Shown piece after piece: positions 46,801-55,451 of a DNA stretch of 64,000 bases. The notes beneath the pieces were generated by a model that was given only the letters and a program-made list of their open reading frames with translations, ran no database searches and had not been told where the DNA came from. The position numbers and the translations under genes are program-made. The stretch spans positions 51,816 to 115,815 of the forward strand of contig ABYL01000008.1 in the NCBI GenBank assembly GCA_000173575.1, in the 5' to 3' direction. The stretch is from Burkholderia sp. H160. Lineage in GTDB: Bacteria; Pseudomonadota; Gammaproteobacteria; Burkholderiales; Burkholderiaceae. Numbering within the stretch: the stretch's first letter is position 1; each line of letters begins with the position of its first letter.

Positions 46801-49800
46801 ACAATCGTTGCTCATGCTGCAAGACGTAATCGCATAGCACGTACGGGAACCGGTCCTGCTTTGCCTGCTCCATTGCATCGAGTGCCTGCGACGTCTTTTC
46901 CGGCAGCGCCGCGGTATTGGTGAGGCTTGCCACCCAGTCGTCCATGCAGAAGGCAAACAACTGGCGGCGCAGAACCTCGGCGGCGCCGAGGAATACACCC
47001 GGTGGCGCCACCTCGCCGCTAAGCATCTCGCCGGTTTCAGCGAAGAAGTACAGGTCATGCGGGCTGTTACCATCCGCAAGCGTCGTAGCCATCGCGTTGC
47101 CATCACGGCGGCCGGCTCGACCGATACGCTGGAGGAAACTTGCTGTGTTCGGTGGCACCGAACACAGCATGACGGACGACAGGTCGCCGATGTCCACACC
47201 CATCTCAAGCGTCGGCGTGGCGGAGAGCAGGTTTTCGTACCACGGCTTTGGATGCCGGCTCTTGAACCGGCCTTCAAGGTCCTCACGCTCAGTACGTTCG
47301 AGCAAGCCGGTGTGCTCGGCGGCAATGACCCGCCGCAAGTCGCCCTGGCTGAAGCGCTTTACCCACCAGTTTGCGGCGTCCGGCACCAGCACTTCGTACG
47401 TCGTCTCTGGAGCATCGAGGCACGGCATACCGATAAGATGGCCGGCGAACTCGCGTGGCACGGGCAGGCGCCGCTTGCTGCCCTCGGTCGCAATGAACGA
47501 GACATCAAGATACAGCGTGAGGCGTTCTGGATTCAGCGCCCAGGTGTCGCCCTGGTGATGCGACGTCATTACCAGCAGGCCCGCGTCGCGCAGGGCAAAC
47601 AGGGCGTCCTTGTATAGGTCCTGCGCGATGCCGTTTGGCAGGAGCGTATCGCGCCCCAGCACCACATAGGCCCAGCGGTCGTACCACGTGGCCCGCCGCG
47701 TGCCGGTGAGCTTGTCGAATCCGCTCTGCTTGCCGAGAGTCAGGAATATCGGTCGTGCCGTGTACTCCCCCATCCGCGGCATCCACTCTGCACGTCCGCC
47801 GAGAAAACTCAAAGCGTAGGTCTTGCCGTCACCGGCGTAGGTTGCAAGTTCCGGGTGCATGACGGCGCCACGACGGCGCAAGTGGGTGAGCGTGCCCCAC
47901 AGCCATCGGGCCACAGTCCGCACTTCCAGCCCATGCAAGCCGTACTGTTCGCGAAAGGCTGATGTCAGTCTCGCGGCCACGGGCTCGACATCGCCCCAGG
48001 GTACCGCCAGCACGGCCTTGCCAATCCGCTCAAGCGTGCGCCCGCGCTGGCTGTGGTACGTCATCTCGCTGTAGGCTTGCCAGAGGAAGCGCTTTTTCAC
48101 ACGCGAGGGAAGCTTGCTCTCGGCCGGCAGGCGCTGATGCTGCGGTAACTCTACCGCCCAGTCGCGCTGCCACGTCATGTTCGGCGCGATGAATTCGGAG
48201 ACCAGCATCTCTGGCGACATGCACAACACCGAGCCTTCGGTCTCGAAACGCTTCTCTACCTGGTCGAGGAACCAGCTCCAGGACACGACCGGCTGCTGAA
48301 GCTCATCCATGGCATGGGCCAAGGCCGTTCGGACATTATTCATGTATGTCCGCGCGCCGAAGAACCCGGCCCGGTGCGCGGCATCCTGCACGGAATCCGA
48401 GAAAGCGATGAGCTTCTTGTCGTCGTTGAAGACGCTTGCCCAACTGGATTCAACTACCTGCGAACCGAGCGTCGCGTTTCTCGCACCAAGCAGTAGCAAC
48501 TTGTCGTCCTCGCCGCATGCTGGGCATGTCGTGTCGTGCAGCGTGAACTGGGCTTCGCCACGCATCTGCGTGCGCTTGCCAGTGACCCGGAAAACGTCCA
48601 GCAATTCCTGGTAGCCACACGCGACGCACGCATCGCGAGACTGCTGCAAGGTGCCGCACGACACACACACTCGCGCTGGAACGCCCTCGACATGGCTGCG
48701 CCCAATACTCTGTACCGCATACAGCCGCGTGGCTTCTGGACGACGGTCAAACCATGTGTTGTAAATCTCGTCGGCCTTGACGGAAAGACGCGAGCTGCCT
48801 TCGACCATTCGGGACAGCCAGCCTGTGGTGCGGCACTGGCTGCATTGAACCATAGGCAAATAGACGCCATCACGCTCGCCCGGCAAGTCGCGCTCGCTGC
48901 GCAGCTGAACTTCCTCCTTCACAGTACTGAGCTTGCCGACCATTCGGCGCAGTTCCCGTATCCAGAGCTGGGTGCGAAGCGTGACCAGTGGGAGGTCATG
49001 CTCCCGGCGCGCCCATGCAACGAGCACGAGAAGTGCGTCGGTCACCCTGGCAACGTCGTCGCTGCTCGCCGCCGGCATGCTACGCGCGAAGGCGTCCGTC
49101 AGCTCCCGGTAACCGATGGTTCCGTCTTTGGCGAGTCTGAGCAGATTGACGAACAACTGGTGACGCTTGAGGAGAGTCCCGAGTTTTTGGCGCCATTCGG
49201 GATTGCCCACATCCGGTAGCTCGGCTGCGCCCAGGAAGAACAACGGAAACCATGCCGCCACGGCTTCCTCGGGGCTGGCATAGTGCGTAGGGTCGAGACG
49301 TTCCATCACCTCCGGGTGATAGGCGAACATGTAATCGACAGTCGAATCCCCGAGGAAATCGTCCAGCGACTGGCGGCTTTCAGTGATGACCGAGTCTTCC
49401 GGAAAACCCACGCCGAATACTTCTTCTGCATACTGCCGCAGCGGACTGGTATCCGATGCGCCGCCGAGCGTCGCTGACGTTCCCGCGCAGATAAGATGAT
49501 TCTCCGGCATTCGGAGCCGCGCACGCAGGCGGCGCAGCAGTAGCGCAAGGTCCGTACCCTGAGCGCCGTCGAAGGTGTGCAGTTCATCGACCACCACATA
49601 GCGCAGCGTGGTCGGTGTGTTGGATGACCATAGCTGCCGGTCCTTTGGACGCAGCATCAGGTAGTCGAGCATCTTGTAGTTCGTCAACAAGATGTCCGGC
49701 GGATTTTTTCGTAGCGTTTCGCGGTCGGTGATGACGCTATTGGGCGTCATCAGGGTCCCCTGACCGGGAGATGCTATCTGGCCGCCAACGTACAGACCGA

Positions 49801-50281
49801 CACGTAGTCCCGCGAAAGCGGGCACCTTAGCCACCAGTTCAGCAATACGGCGCGCCTGGTCAGACGCCAGCGCGTTCATTGGGTATATGACGAGTGCCTT
49901 GATGCCTGCCTCACCCGCCGCGCGGGCACGGCTGCAGTGGTCAAGCACCGGGTACAAAAAACACTCCGTTTTGCCGCTACCGGTACCGGTCGCAACCAGC
50001 GCGCTCAGCGCGTGGCGGTCACTGGAGAGCCGTTCCCAGGCCCTCTCCTGGTGGCTAAATCCATTGTACTGCGTCTTGAAGGTACTGAAGAACTTATGGC
50101 CGGCCGTTCCAATGCTAAACGGCAGACCAATCTGCACGTAGGGACCTTTGAGCCAGTTGTCCTCACCCTCGACAAATCGACTCATCAGCCCATGAGTGAA
50201 CGAGTCGGCTGGCTCATAAGCCGATATGAGGAACTGCTTCAGGCCAGTCTGAATGTCTCTTGCAAGCAGCGAAGGCAGCAT
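43862..50281 (-). CDS. Giant DEAD/DEAH helicase with DUF1998 domain, third gene of the DISARM-like operon
   Basis: At 2139 residues it has VATGTGSGKTECF (Walker A, near 102), VVVDELHTFDGAQGTDLALL (DELH, near 230) and LQRIGRAGRRDG (motif VI, near 1053). Cysteine pairs follow (CPSCNHMQNLD, CPRCNDAMW, CRHCGK), then the DUF1998 signature CNSDPEKDGCYRCVYQYRLG (near 1650). A further ~400 residues at the end show no known motif. DISARM uses a helicase (DrmA) and a separate DUF1998 protein (DrmB). Here both activities are on one chain, as also in DruE. It starts 56 bases after the methylase gene. The ATG at 50281 begins MLPSLLARDIQTGLKQFLIS. Confidence 0.83.
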   Translation of the reverse strand: MLPSLLARDIQTGLKQFLISAYEPADSFTHGLMSRFVEGEDNWLKGPYVQIGLPFSIGTAGHKFFSTFKTQYNGFSHQERAWERLSSDRHALSALVATGTGSGKTECFLYPVLDHCSRARAAGEAGIKALVIYPMNALASDQARRIAELVAKVPAFAGLRVGLYVGGQIASPGQGTLMTPNSVITDRETLRKNPPDILLTNYKMLDYLMLRPKDRQLWSSNTPTTLRYVVVDELHTFDGAQGTDLALLLRRLRARLRMPENHLICAGTSATLGGASDTSPLRQYAEEVFGVGFPEDSVITESRQSLDDFLGDSTVDYMFAYHPEVMERLDPTHYASPEEAVAAWFPLFFLGAAELPDVGNPEWRQKLGTLLKRHQLFVNLLRLAKDGTIGYRELTDAFARSMPAASSDDVARVTDALLVLVAWARREHDLPLVTLRTQLWIRELRRMVGKLSTVKEEVQLRSERDLPGERDGVYLPMVQCSQCRTTGWLSRMVEGSSRLSVKADEIYNTWFDRRPEATRLYAVQSIGRSHVEGVPARVCVSCGTLQQSRDACVACGYQELLDVFRVTGKRTQMRGEAQFTLHDTTCPACGEDDKLLLLGARNATLGSQVVESSWASVFNDDKKLIAFSDSVQDAAHRAGFFGARTYMNNVRTALAHAMDELQQPVVSWSWFLDQVEKRFETEGSVLCMSPEMLVSEFIAPNMTWQRDWAVELPQHQRLPAESKLPSRVKKRFLWQAYSEMTYHSQRGRTLERIGKAVLAVPWGDVEPVAARLTSAFREQYGLHGLEVRTVARWLWGTLTHLRRRGAVMHPELATYAGDGKTYALSFLGGRAEWMPRMGEYTARPIFLTLGKQSGFDKLTGTRRATWYDRWAYVVLGRDTLLPNGIAQDLYKDALFALRDAGLLVMTSHHQGDTWALNPERLTLYLDVSFIATEGSKRRLPVPREFAGHLIGMPCLDAPETTYEVLVPDAANWWVKRFSQGDLRRVIAAEHTGLLERTEREDLEGRFKSRHPKPWYENLLSATPTLEMGVDIGDLSSVMLCSVPPNTASFLQRIGRAGRRDGNAMATTLADGNSPHDLYFFAETGEMLSGEVAPPGVFLGAAEVLRRQLFAFCMDDWVASLTNTAALPEKTSQALDAMEQAKQDRFPYVLCDYVLQHEQRLFDGFIELLPAGVRNNGAACGRLADFMQGQGESDGLRARLMKSLTELLEERRTYKKRKDNLDKLKGKLQERPQDDSTREEIDQLLRERDKQLELIKEINGRDLLNTLTDAGLIPNYAFPEAGIELKSVLWRRRGSDEPGQGGYVTLNTLKYERPAQSALSEFAPENRFYANQRRVEVDQINMNLARTEPWRFCPSCNHMQNLDVEPDVYMSCPRCNDAMWADAAQKRTLLRFRQAIANSNDVEVRIDDSAEDREPKFYVRQLMADFAPGNVRRAWQISTGQLPFGFEFIDRVTFRDVNFGELAKPGENFKVADKVSARPGFKLCRHCGKVQKAPRRNSVAAEQNHSFDCPKRESNDPADLLECLYLYREFESEALRILVPYTKNGVDDEVVQSFMAAVQLGLKKRYGGKVDHLRMVLQDEPGKDGGPRRYFVMLYDSVPGGTGYLQELLEQGAKALGDVLHMALQAVTSCPCNSDPEKDGCYRCVYQYRLGRNMDLVSRDTAKSVLGELVAALDKLQPVETIADIYINPNFDSVLEARFLEGLKRLSGVGDLPLIKLVQDVVNGKAGFVLEVGSQRYRIEPQCNLGSDDGVAIASKPDFVIWPWAPSTKRRPIAVFCDGWTDHQNCLRDDAAKRSAIVASGRYWVWSVTHNDVAAALKGELDTDLDSPLVSMGRHDGTGAPANVPRAQEKAFTHHALARLLAWLASPASQDDDPGLKQLQRNALWLGFLMVPNNREGSAACEHAKARWAHRLPEHVREAGNGFAPSVSKSQDDLCSYFGNWPLVIAKTGLEGASAWSAPGVLVLEDISVESKDALHTAWRQWLHVFNTTQTLPAVWLVTTSGLDAHDYAVLSTFAPEGVAPAQSAAATALGEAWQEALGQALDEMKAGLQKLAQAGAQIPELGLELTDEKGKVIADAELCWVKQKLAVLRDDQADLAQEWAAVGWTVLVLDESMASIDGDNWVSAVAVKLDLNMPNEESQ

Positions 50282-50337
50282 TTATTGCTTCTTCCTGTTA
50301 GGTTTCTCTATCGGGGTGTCGGTTTGCGCCGAAGCGG

Positions 50338-53300
50338 TCACTCAGCTTCAAGCATCGACGAAGGCGCAAACGCTGCCCACGCGGCGCGATAGTCGTCTTC
50401 GCGATTGGCACGAGCGAATGGAGCTACATAGGTACGCTCAACGGTACGTGGTCCGCCCGGAAGCGTGTCATCGGTTATCCATTGCGTAATGACCGTTCCA
50501 TCAGGAACCTTCGGACTCCCGCCCGACTTGACGACGTACTCGCTGTCGCCCGCTTCCGCTTCCGCATAGGTCCAGAAGTCCTCCCAGCCGAAGTTACCCT
50601 CGTGAGACTTTCCGTCCGGCATTATGACGCGGGCCTTCGGAGCGCTGCGGCTCCCCTTGCGCGGCAAACCAACCCCAACTAGGCCTTTGCTATTAGTAAA
50701 AACGATACGGCCATTAATGTCGTACCAGGTGTCGCGCTCGTAACCCTGCATCACCGGGAATTGCACACGATAGATAAGCAGAAGTTCGTCAAGTGTTAGG
50801 CCCAACGCCTGCGCGACGAGAACATCAATTTCGACCAGCGCCATGCGACGAGCGTAGTCGCCGCGCAACGCACAATCCCGTGTCCATGTGCTCGTAATGT
50901 TTTCCCAGAAAGACTGCGGCAGGCGTGGGTTTTCCGGTTGGCTCCAAGACTGTTCACCGAAGGCGAGGTCGTACACCTCTTCCCAAAGCGAGGCGTAGTG
51001 GGTAGTGAGGCAATTTAGAGCGAGTCCACGACCGACAATTGACGGTTCCCAGCGACGAGGTACAGGGAGCTGGCCAACAAGGGTCGTATTTGCGTGCCCC
51101 ATACCTGTCGATTTGACGCGGAAATCGGCTATTAAAGAATGTGACCACGCGAGTGCTCCGCACAATTCGCGTACGTGACGAAACGCATGCCCAAGTACCG
51201 TATTGACGTGGCCGACTCCTGGGGGAACGAGCGCACTAATCAAGGTTCGTTCGTTAGCTGGTACGACCATCTCTCGGTTAATGAGACGAAAGTAGTCAGT
51301 AACCGGTCTAGGCCCAGTCTCTCCTTCCAGTGTCCAGCTTACCTTGGGGGTTCTCCTTTTGTATTCTTCAGCATCAGCCAGACGCCGATAGTTTGTGCGC
51401 GGAAGGTAATCATCGGGTAACGCCTCAAAGGACAAGCCAGTAAATTGACCGCGAGTTACAGAGACCTCATTCGGCGTTTTGTTGAATGGACTTGCGACGA
51501 AGAAATGTGACCCAGAAAGAATCCAGTCCATCGGCATGGAAGCGAAGCCATCATCACTTGCTGGACGGCGCGTGATGGTACCGTCATGCTGCTGCATGGT
51601 TTCGTGCCACATCTCAGTGGAGTAATAATCCTCTCCCAAATCCGCCAAACGACGCGGATACGCTGCCAATTTTTTGAGGACATTCCCCACAGCACCTGCA
51701 TGAAGTGCCGGCAAGCGAGCACGGCGCGGATGTGTACCGGGCTCATCGTAGAGCTGAGCAAACGTAGCCAGCATTCCATGGTTAATGCGCACAATACGGT
51801 CAGCATGACCAGCAGTATTCCACTGACCTAGCGCATTCTTGATGCCACCAGATATCCCTTCACCATCATGTTGATAACAAGCGTCTATGGTGGCAGGTAT
51901 GAAAAGGTTTGCGAGATTGTCAAACTCCACAGTGTCCCGCACTGCCCCGTAAATGTTGATGCTGTACCTTACCCTGTCGCCAATTGGAAACAACATCTCT
52001 TGGTTCTGGAACTGATAGTGTCGCCGTAAGCGGGCGTAAAGTGCCTCACGCAATATGCCCCCCTTGGGGTCGTCATACGGTCCCTCAGGATGCAGCAGCC
52101 CGGTTACGCCCGTTGGGCCATTGAGCGACCAAGCCATCGGCATAAAGCACTTGTACAGATTAGGTTGAACTCCCTTAAGTGCCGGATAATTTTGAGTCGC
52201 ATTAAGGAAGTTTTGCGTTCCCTCCGCCTCCTGAAGTTCCTCAACCCAAGCGTTTTGCAGCCCCGTGAATGCAGCGAATGCATCCGCACGCAGCTTGGCT
52301 AAATCGCTGGCGCTCACCTTACGGATGGCAAAAATTGGGTTAATCTCGCCCAAAATGCCAGCCTCGTTCCATTCGACCTTAAGCCAAGGCGGGTTACCGA
52401 GAACGAGGTCAAATCCTCCCTTGTACAACATCACATCCGCGAAGCAGAGTTCCCAGTGCATGAAACGACGCGCGTCGGCAATGGCCTCCACCATTGCAAC
52501 TCGTGGGAAATGCTGGCGAAGCTTGCTGATGCGGAGCTGACCAAGCTTGTCACGCAACTTCGGCACCGGTGCCGACTCTGACAGCGGCAGCTGGTTCTCG
52601 AATCCAATTAGACTGCCCTGAACCTCTGGCACCAGAACATACGGTTGTTCGGGCTCGAGAGGCTGCAGGTCCAAGCCATACTGCGGAAACACGTCCACAA
52701 CGTTGCCTTCGAGAATGGCACCAATCTCCATCCACCATTGTTCACGGCTCGGTAGTTGAGCAGATTGGGTAATGGGCCAAAACCACAGGGCACACCAAAA
52801 GTCCATCACCAGCTTCAAACGCCGGAAGGGCGTCGCGAGGTCGCCGTCTTCGTTTAACAAGCCTTCACGGCGGATGGAATCTTTCTCGGCGCGGCTGATA
52901 TGACCGGCCCCGATTCGTTTTACGCCCTCCTTGTACGGCCACACGTCCAGCACGTCCTCGGTGCGGTTTCGGTCACGTGCCAGCGCTGCTGTATGCTCCG
53001 TCCACAGTTCGTCCACCCGCGCACTGAGTTGCTGCAAACGCGCAATTTCGAAGCCGGCCAAAGGCGCAGTGAAGGCCTTGCGCCAAGTCTGAAGGCGCTT
53101 AAAGTCTTCCGGGTAGAGCTTTTTCGCCTCCTTGTCGGTGTAGTTCGCCATTCCCGGGTCGGGCAACAGGAAGTGCCAGATTTCGTCCGCCTGGCGCGGG
53201 ACCTCCGCGGTTATCCGACGTGGTGGCTCTTCGTGCCACACGGGCTTCGCACCTTTGGCCAGCGCGCTGGCTTTGAACGCACGATAACGCGCACCGATGA

Positions 53301-55449
53301 GGCTGTTGCCTGTAAAGAGCTGATAGCCGAACCAAGGCACACGTGCTGGCAACGGCCGCCCCTGCTCGTCCTCACTGCCATAAATTGCGTTCAGCCAGAT
53401 GGACACTTCGGCCAATTCCACCGCAACGGGATTCAAGTCGACACCGAATGCGTTGCGGTCGGCCAGGTACATTCGCACCTTCTGCAATTCCTGCGGGTAC
53501 TCGTCGTGCGGAATACGTTGCCTGATTTCAGCCTGCTTACGCTCTAGATAGGCTTCCGCCAACTGGTTGACCGCCTCGTTCAGGAACGCCGCGCTGCCCA
53601 TTGCGGGCTCGCATATCGTCAGCGCCAGAATATCGTCGGCACATTTCACGCGCTCGCTGGCCAGCAACTCCTTGAGCCCATATTTCACGAGGCACTGCGT
53701 GAGCACCTGGGGAGTGTAGTAGCTCGCGCTTTTCTGCCGGTCCCGCCCCGCCAAACGGTAAATGAACGCCCCTTTAGGATACGCCCGCAGCTTGCGACGG
53801 CCGTTCTCGTCAACGTCGTAGACCTTTTCGTCGTCGCGGTATTCGCTGATGCGGCTGCGCGGCACGAACCATGCATTTTCGAGCTTGTCGGCGTCGGAAT
53901 CGTTGGCGCGCGCACGACTCCTGGTGCTGTCGCCCCCGTCCGCATCATCGTCCTCTTCGTCGTCACCGCTGCTCGCCGCGCTCGCTTTCTTCGGCGCGGG
54001 TTTGACTTCGTACAGGTCCTCTTCGGCGAAAAACCCCCGGTAGCTGAGCAGCGCCTCATACACTGCACCCAGCTGGTTGATTGAGAGCATCTGGTAGCTC
54101 ACGCGACCAAGGCGCCGGCCCTTTCCCTGCGCCTTGCTAAGCGACAGCAGGCGGATAACGCGCTGCCACACCTCATTCGGAAAATGCACCTTTTCGAGCA
54201 GCGGCATGGTGCTGTCGTCGAACAGGCGACTGTCGAGCGGTGCCAGCGCAAAGACATCCATAGCCCCTTGGGCTACTTCGTGCAAATGCTGCTGGCTGTT
54301 CATGCCACAACCATGGGCGACCAGCGTGAACAGGCGCCGCAGCGTCAGGTCGAAGTATGTGCCCTCGCGTGCGTGTTGCGTGGTGAGCGGCTGCATTTCC
54401 AGGTCGCGTAGGCTTTCGAGGCTGTAGCCCTTGAGGTAAACCTCGCTCTTCTGGATTGGTACATAGCCCAGCTCTGGGCGCGCTTCGATATAAAACATGA
54501 AGAGCAGTCGGTACACGAGACGCAGGCATTCGAGGCTCAGCGAACCGGCATCGAGCTTGTAGGCACCCGAGTAGATGCTCTTCTTGCTGTCCGTGGCGAG
54601 CTCATCGAGCTGACGCGCGGCCTCATTCCCAAGAATTTCAATGGCCTCGCGCAGTGCGTATTTAAGGTCCTCGCTGACGCCGAACGCATGCTTATGCGCA
54701 TTGCTATCCAGGCTCTCAAGCAAACTACTTCCCTCGCCGGGAGCAAGGCAATCCTGATGCAACAACGCCGCGCATGCCTTGAGTGTGTCCGCGTCCTTGC
54801 GGTCAAGTATGTCGGCCCAGTTGAAGCGCAGAGCGCGGTTATTCGGCCACTTGTAGCGGTCGAGCAGCAGCCACTCATCGAGGCCGACCAGCAGCACACA
54901 TCGAGGCGGATGGTCGGCACTGAACACGGCGTCGGACATCATCGCCGCCCACGTCTCACCGCGCAGTTCGGTTGGCACTGGCTCACCACCAAAATGGAAC
55001 GTAGTGAGCTGCTGGTCGAGGAGGTCGTCGCCTTCTGCGCCTGGATGGTAGGCCGGAATGATGGCGAGGCGCGTACCCTGAACATCCCAAACCGGCACTG
55101 GTAGCCCAGTGACGAATTCGTTCAGTGTTGACATGCGCGGCGGCTGGCGATAGCCGAGCGCCTGCAACAGGCCGGCCTGCAGCTCCATGAAAAGCTGCCA
55201 GCGCTCTTGTTCATCGTGGCCACGCGTAACCTGACCGCGCAGCGCAAACCATCGCTGCGCCCAGCCCTGCAGCCGCTTGTATGGCGCGCGGTATGCTTCA
55301 TCACCAGGGTGCTGCGTTTCCTCCGCATCCCAGTCGGCCAGACGTTCCTTGATGTCGTCCTTGAAGACCGCGGTCAGGTACGTGTGGCTGTAGAACTCGT
55401 TTTCGTTGCTGATGCCAGCAAAGGTCTGTACGGCGTCGAGAACGGGCAT
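50338..55449 (-). CDS. Giant Eco57I-type adenine-specific DNA methylase, second gene of the DISARM-like operon
   Basis: This is an N6-adenine methyltransferase that may mark self DNA. The SAM-binding motif TICEPAMGSAAFLNEAVNQ is near residue 612, with GVDLNPVAVELAEVSIWLN after it. The catalytic motif LVLGNPPWLKVEW is near 1018. An acidic linker (GDDEEDDDADGGD) lies near 500. At 1703 residues it is longer than most DrmMI proteins. I start it at the ATG 55449, two bases after the DrmD-like stop and preceded by GGAGCC. The longer frame reaching back to 55503 overlaps the previous gene. The large regions before and after the methylase core may hold target recognition. I see no nuclease motif, so it is less likely a type IIG enzyme. 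Confidence 0.85.
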   Translation of the reverse strand: MPVLDAVQTFAGISNENEFYSHTYLTAVFKDDIKERLADWDAEETQHPGDEAYRAPYKRLQGWAQRWFALRGQVTRGHDEQERWQLFMELQAGLLQALGYRQPPRMSTLNEFVTGLPVPVWDVQGTRLAIIPAYHPGAEGDDLLDQQLTTFHFGGEPVPTELRGETWAAMMSDAVFSADHPPRCVLLVGLDEWLLLDRYKWPNNRALRFNWADILDRKDADTLKACAALLHQDCLAPGEGSSLLESLDSNAHKHAFGVSEDLKYALREAIEILGNEAARQLDELATDSKKSIYSGAYKLDAGSLSLECLRLVYRLLFMFYIEARPELGYVPIQKSEVYLKGYSLESLRDLEMQPLTTQHAREGTYFDLTLRRLFTLVAHGCGMNSQQHLHEVAQGAMDVFALAPLDSRLFDDSTMPLLEKVHFPNEVWQRVIRLLSLSKAQGKGRRLGRVSYQMLSINQLGAVYEALLSYRGFFAEEDLYEVKPAPKKASAASSGDDEEDDDADGGDSTRSRARANDSDADKLENAWFVPRSRISEYRDDEKVYDVDENGRRKLRAYPKGAFIYRLAGRDRQKSASYYTPQVLTQCLVKYGLKELLASERVKCADDILALTICEPAMGSAAFLNEAVNQLAEAYLERKQAEIRQRIPHDEYPQELQKVRMYLADRNAFGVDLNPVAVELAEVSIWLNAIYGSEDEQGRPLPARVPWFGYQLFTGNSLIGARYRAFKASALAKGAKPVWHEEPPRRITAEVPRQADEIWHFLLPDPGMANYTDKEAKKLYPEDFKRLQTWRKAFTAPLAGFEIARLQQLSARVDELWTEHTAALARDRNRTEDVLDVWPYKEGVKRIGAGHISRAEKDSIRREGLLNEDGDLATPFRRLKLVMDFWCALWFWPITQSAQLPSREQWWMEIGAILEGNVVDVFPQYGLDLQPLEPEQPYVLVPEVQGSLIGFENQLPLSESAPVPKLRDKLGQLRISKLRQHFPRVAMVEAIADARRFMHWELCFADVMLYKGGFDLVLGNPPWLKVEWNEAGILGEINPIFAIRKVSASDLAKLRADAFAAFTGLQNAWVEELQEAEGTQNFLNATQNYPALKGVQPNLYKCFMPMAWSLNGPTGVTGLLHPEGPYDDPKGGILREALYARLRRHYQFQNQEMLFPIGDRVRYSINIYGAVRDTVEFDNLANLFIPATIDACYQHDGEGISGGIKNALGQWNTAGHADRIVRINHGMLATFAQLYDEPGTHPRRARLPALHAGAVGNVLKKLAAYPRRLADLGEDYYSTEMWHETMQQHDGTITRRPASDDGFASMPMDWILSGSHFFVASPFNKTPNEVSVTRGQFTGLSFEALPDDYLPRTNYRRLADAEEYKRRTPKVSWTLEGETGPRPVTDYFRLINREMVVPANERTLISALVPPGVGHVNTVLGHAFRHVRELCGALAWSHSLIADFRVKSTGMGHANTTLVGQLPVPRRWEPSIVGRGLALNCLTTHYASLWEEVYDLAFGEQSWSQPENPRLPQSFWENITSTWTRDCALRGDYARRMALVEIDVLVAQALGLTLDELLLIYRVQFPVMQGYERDTWYDINGRIVFTNSKGLVGVGLPRKGSRSAPKARVIMPDGKSHEGNFGWEDFWTYAEAEAGDSEYVVKSGGSPKVPDGTVITQWITDDTLPGGPRTVERTYVAPFARANREDDYRAAWAAFAPSSMLEAE

Positions 55450-55451
55450 GG

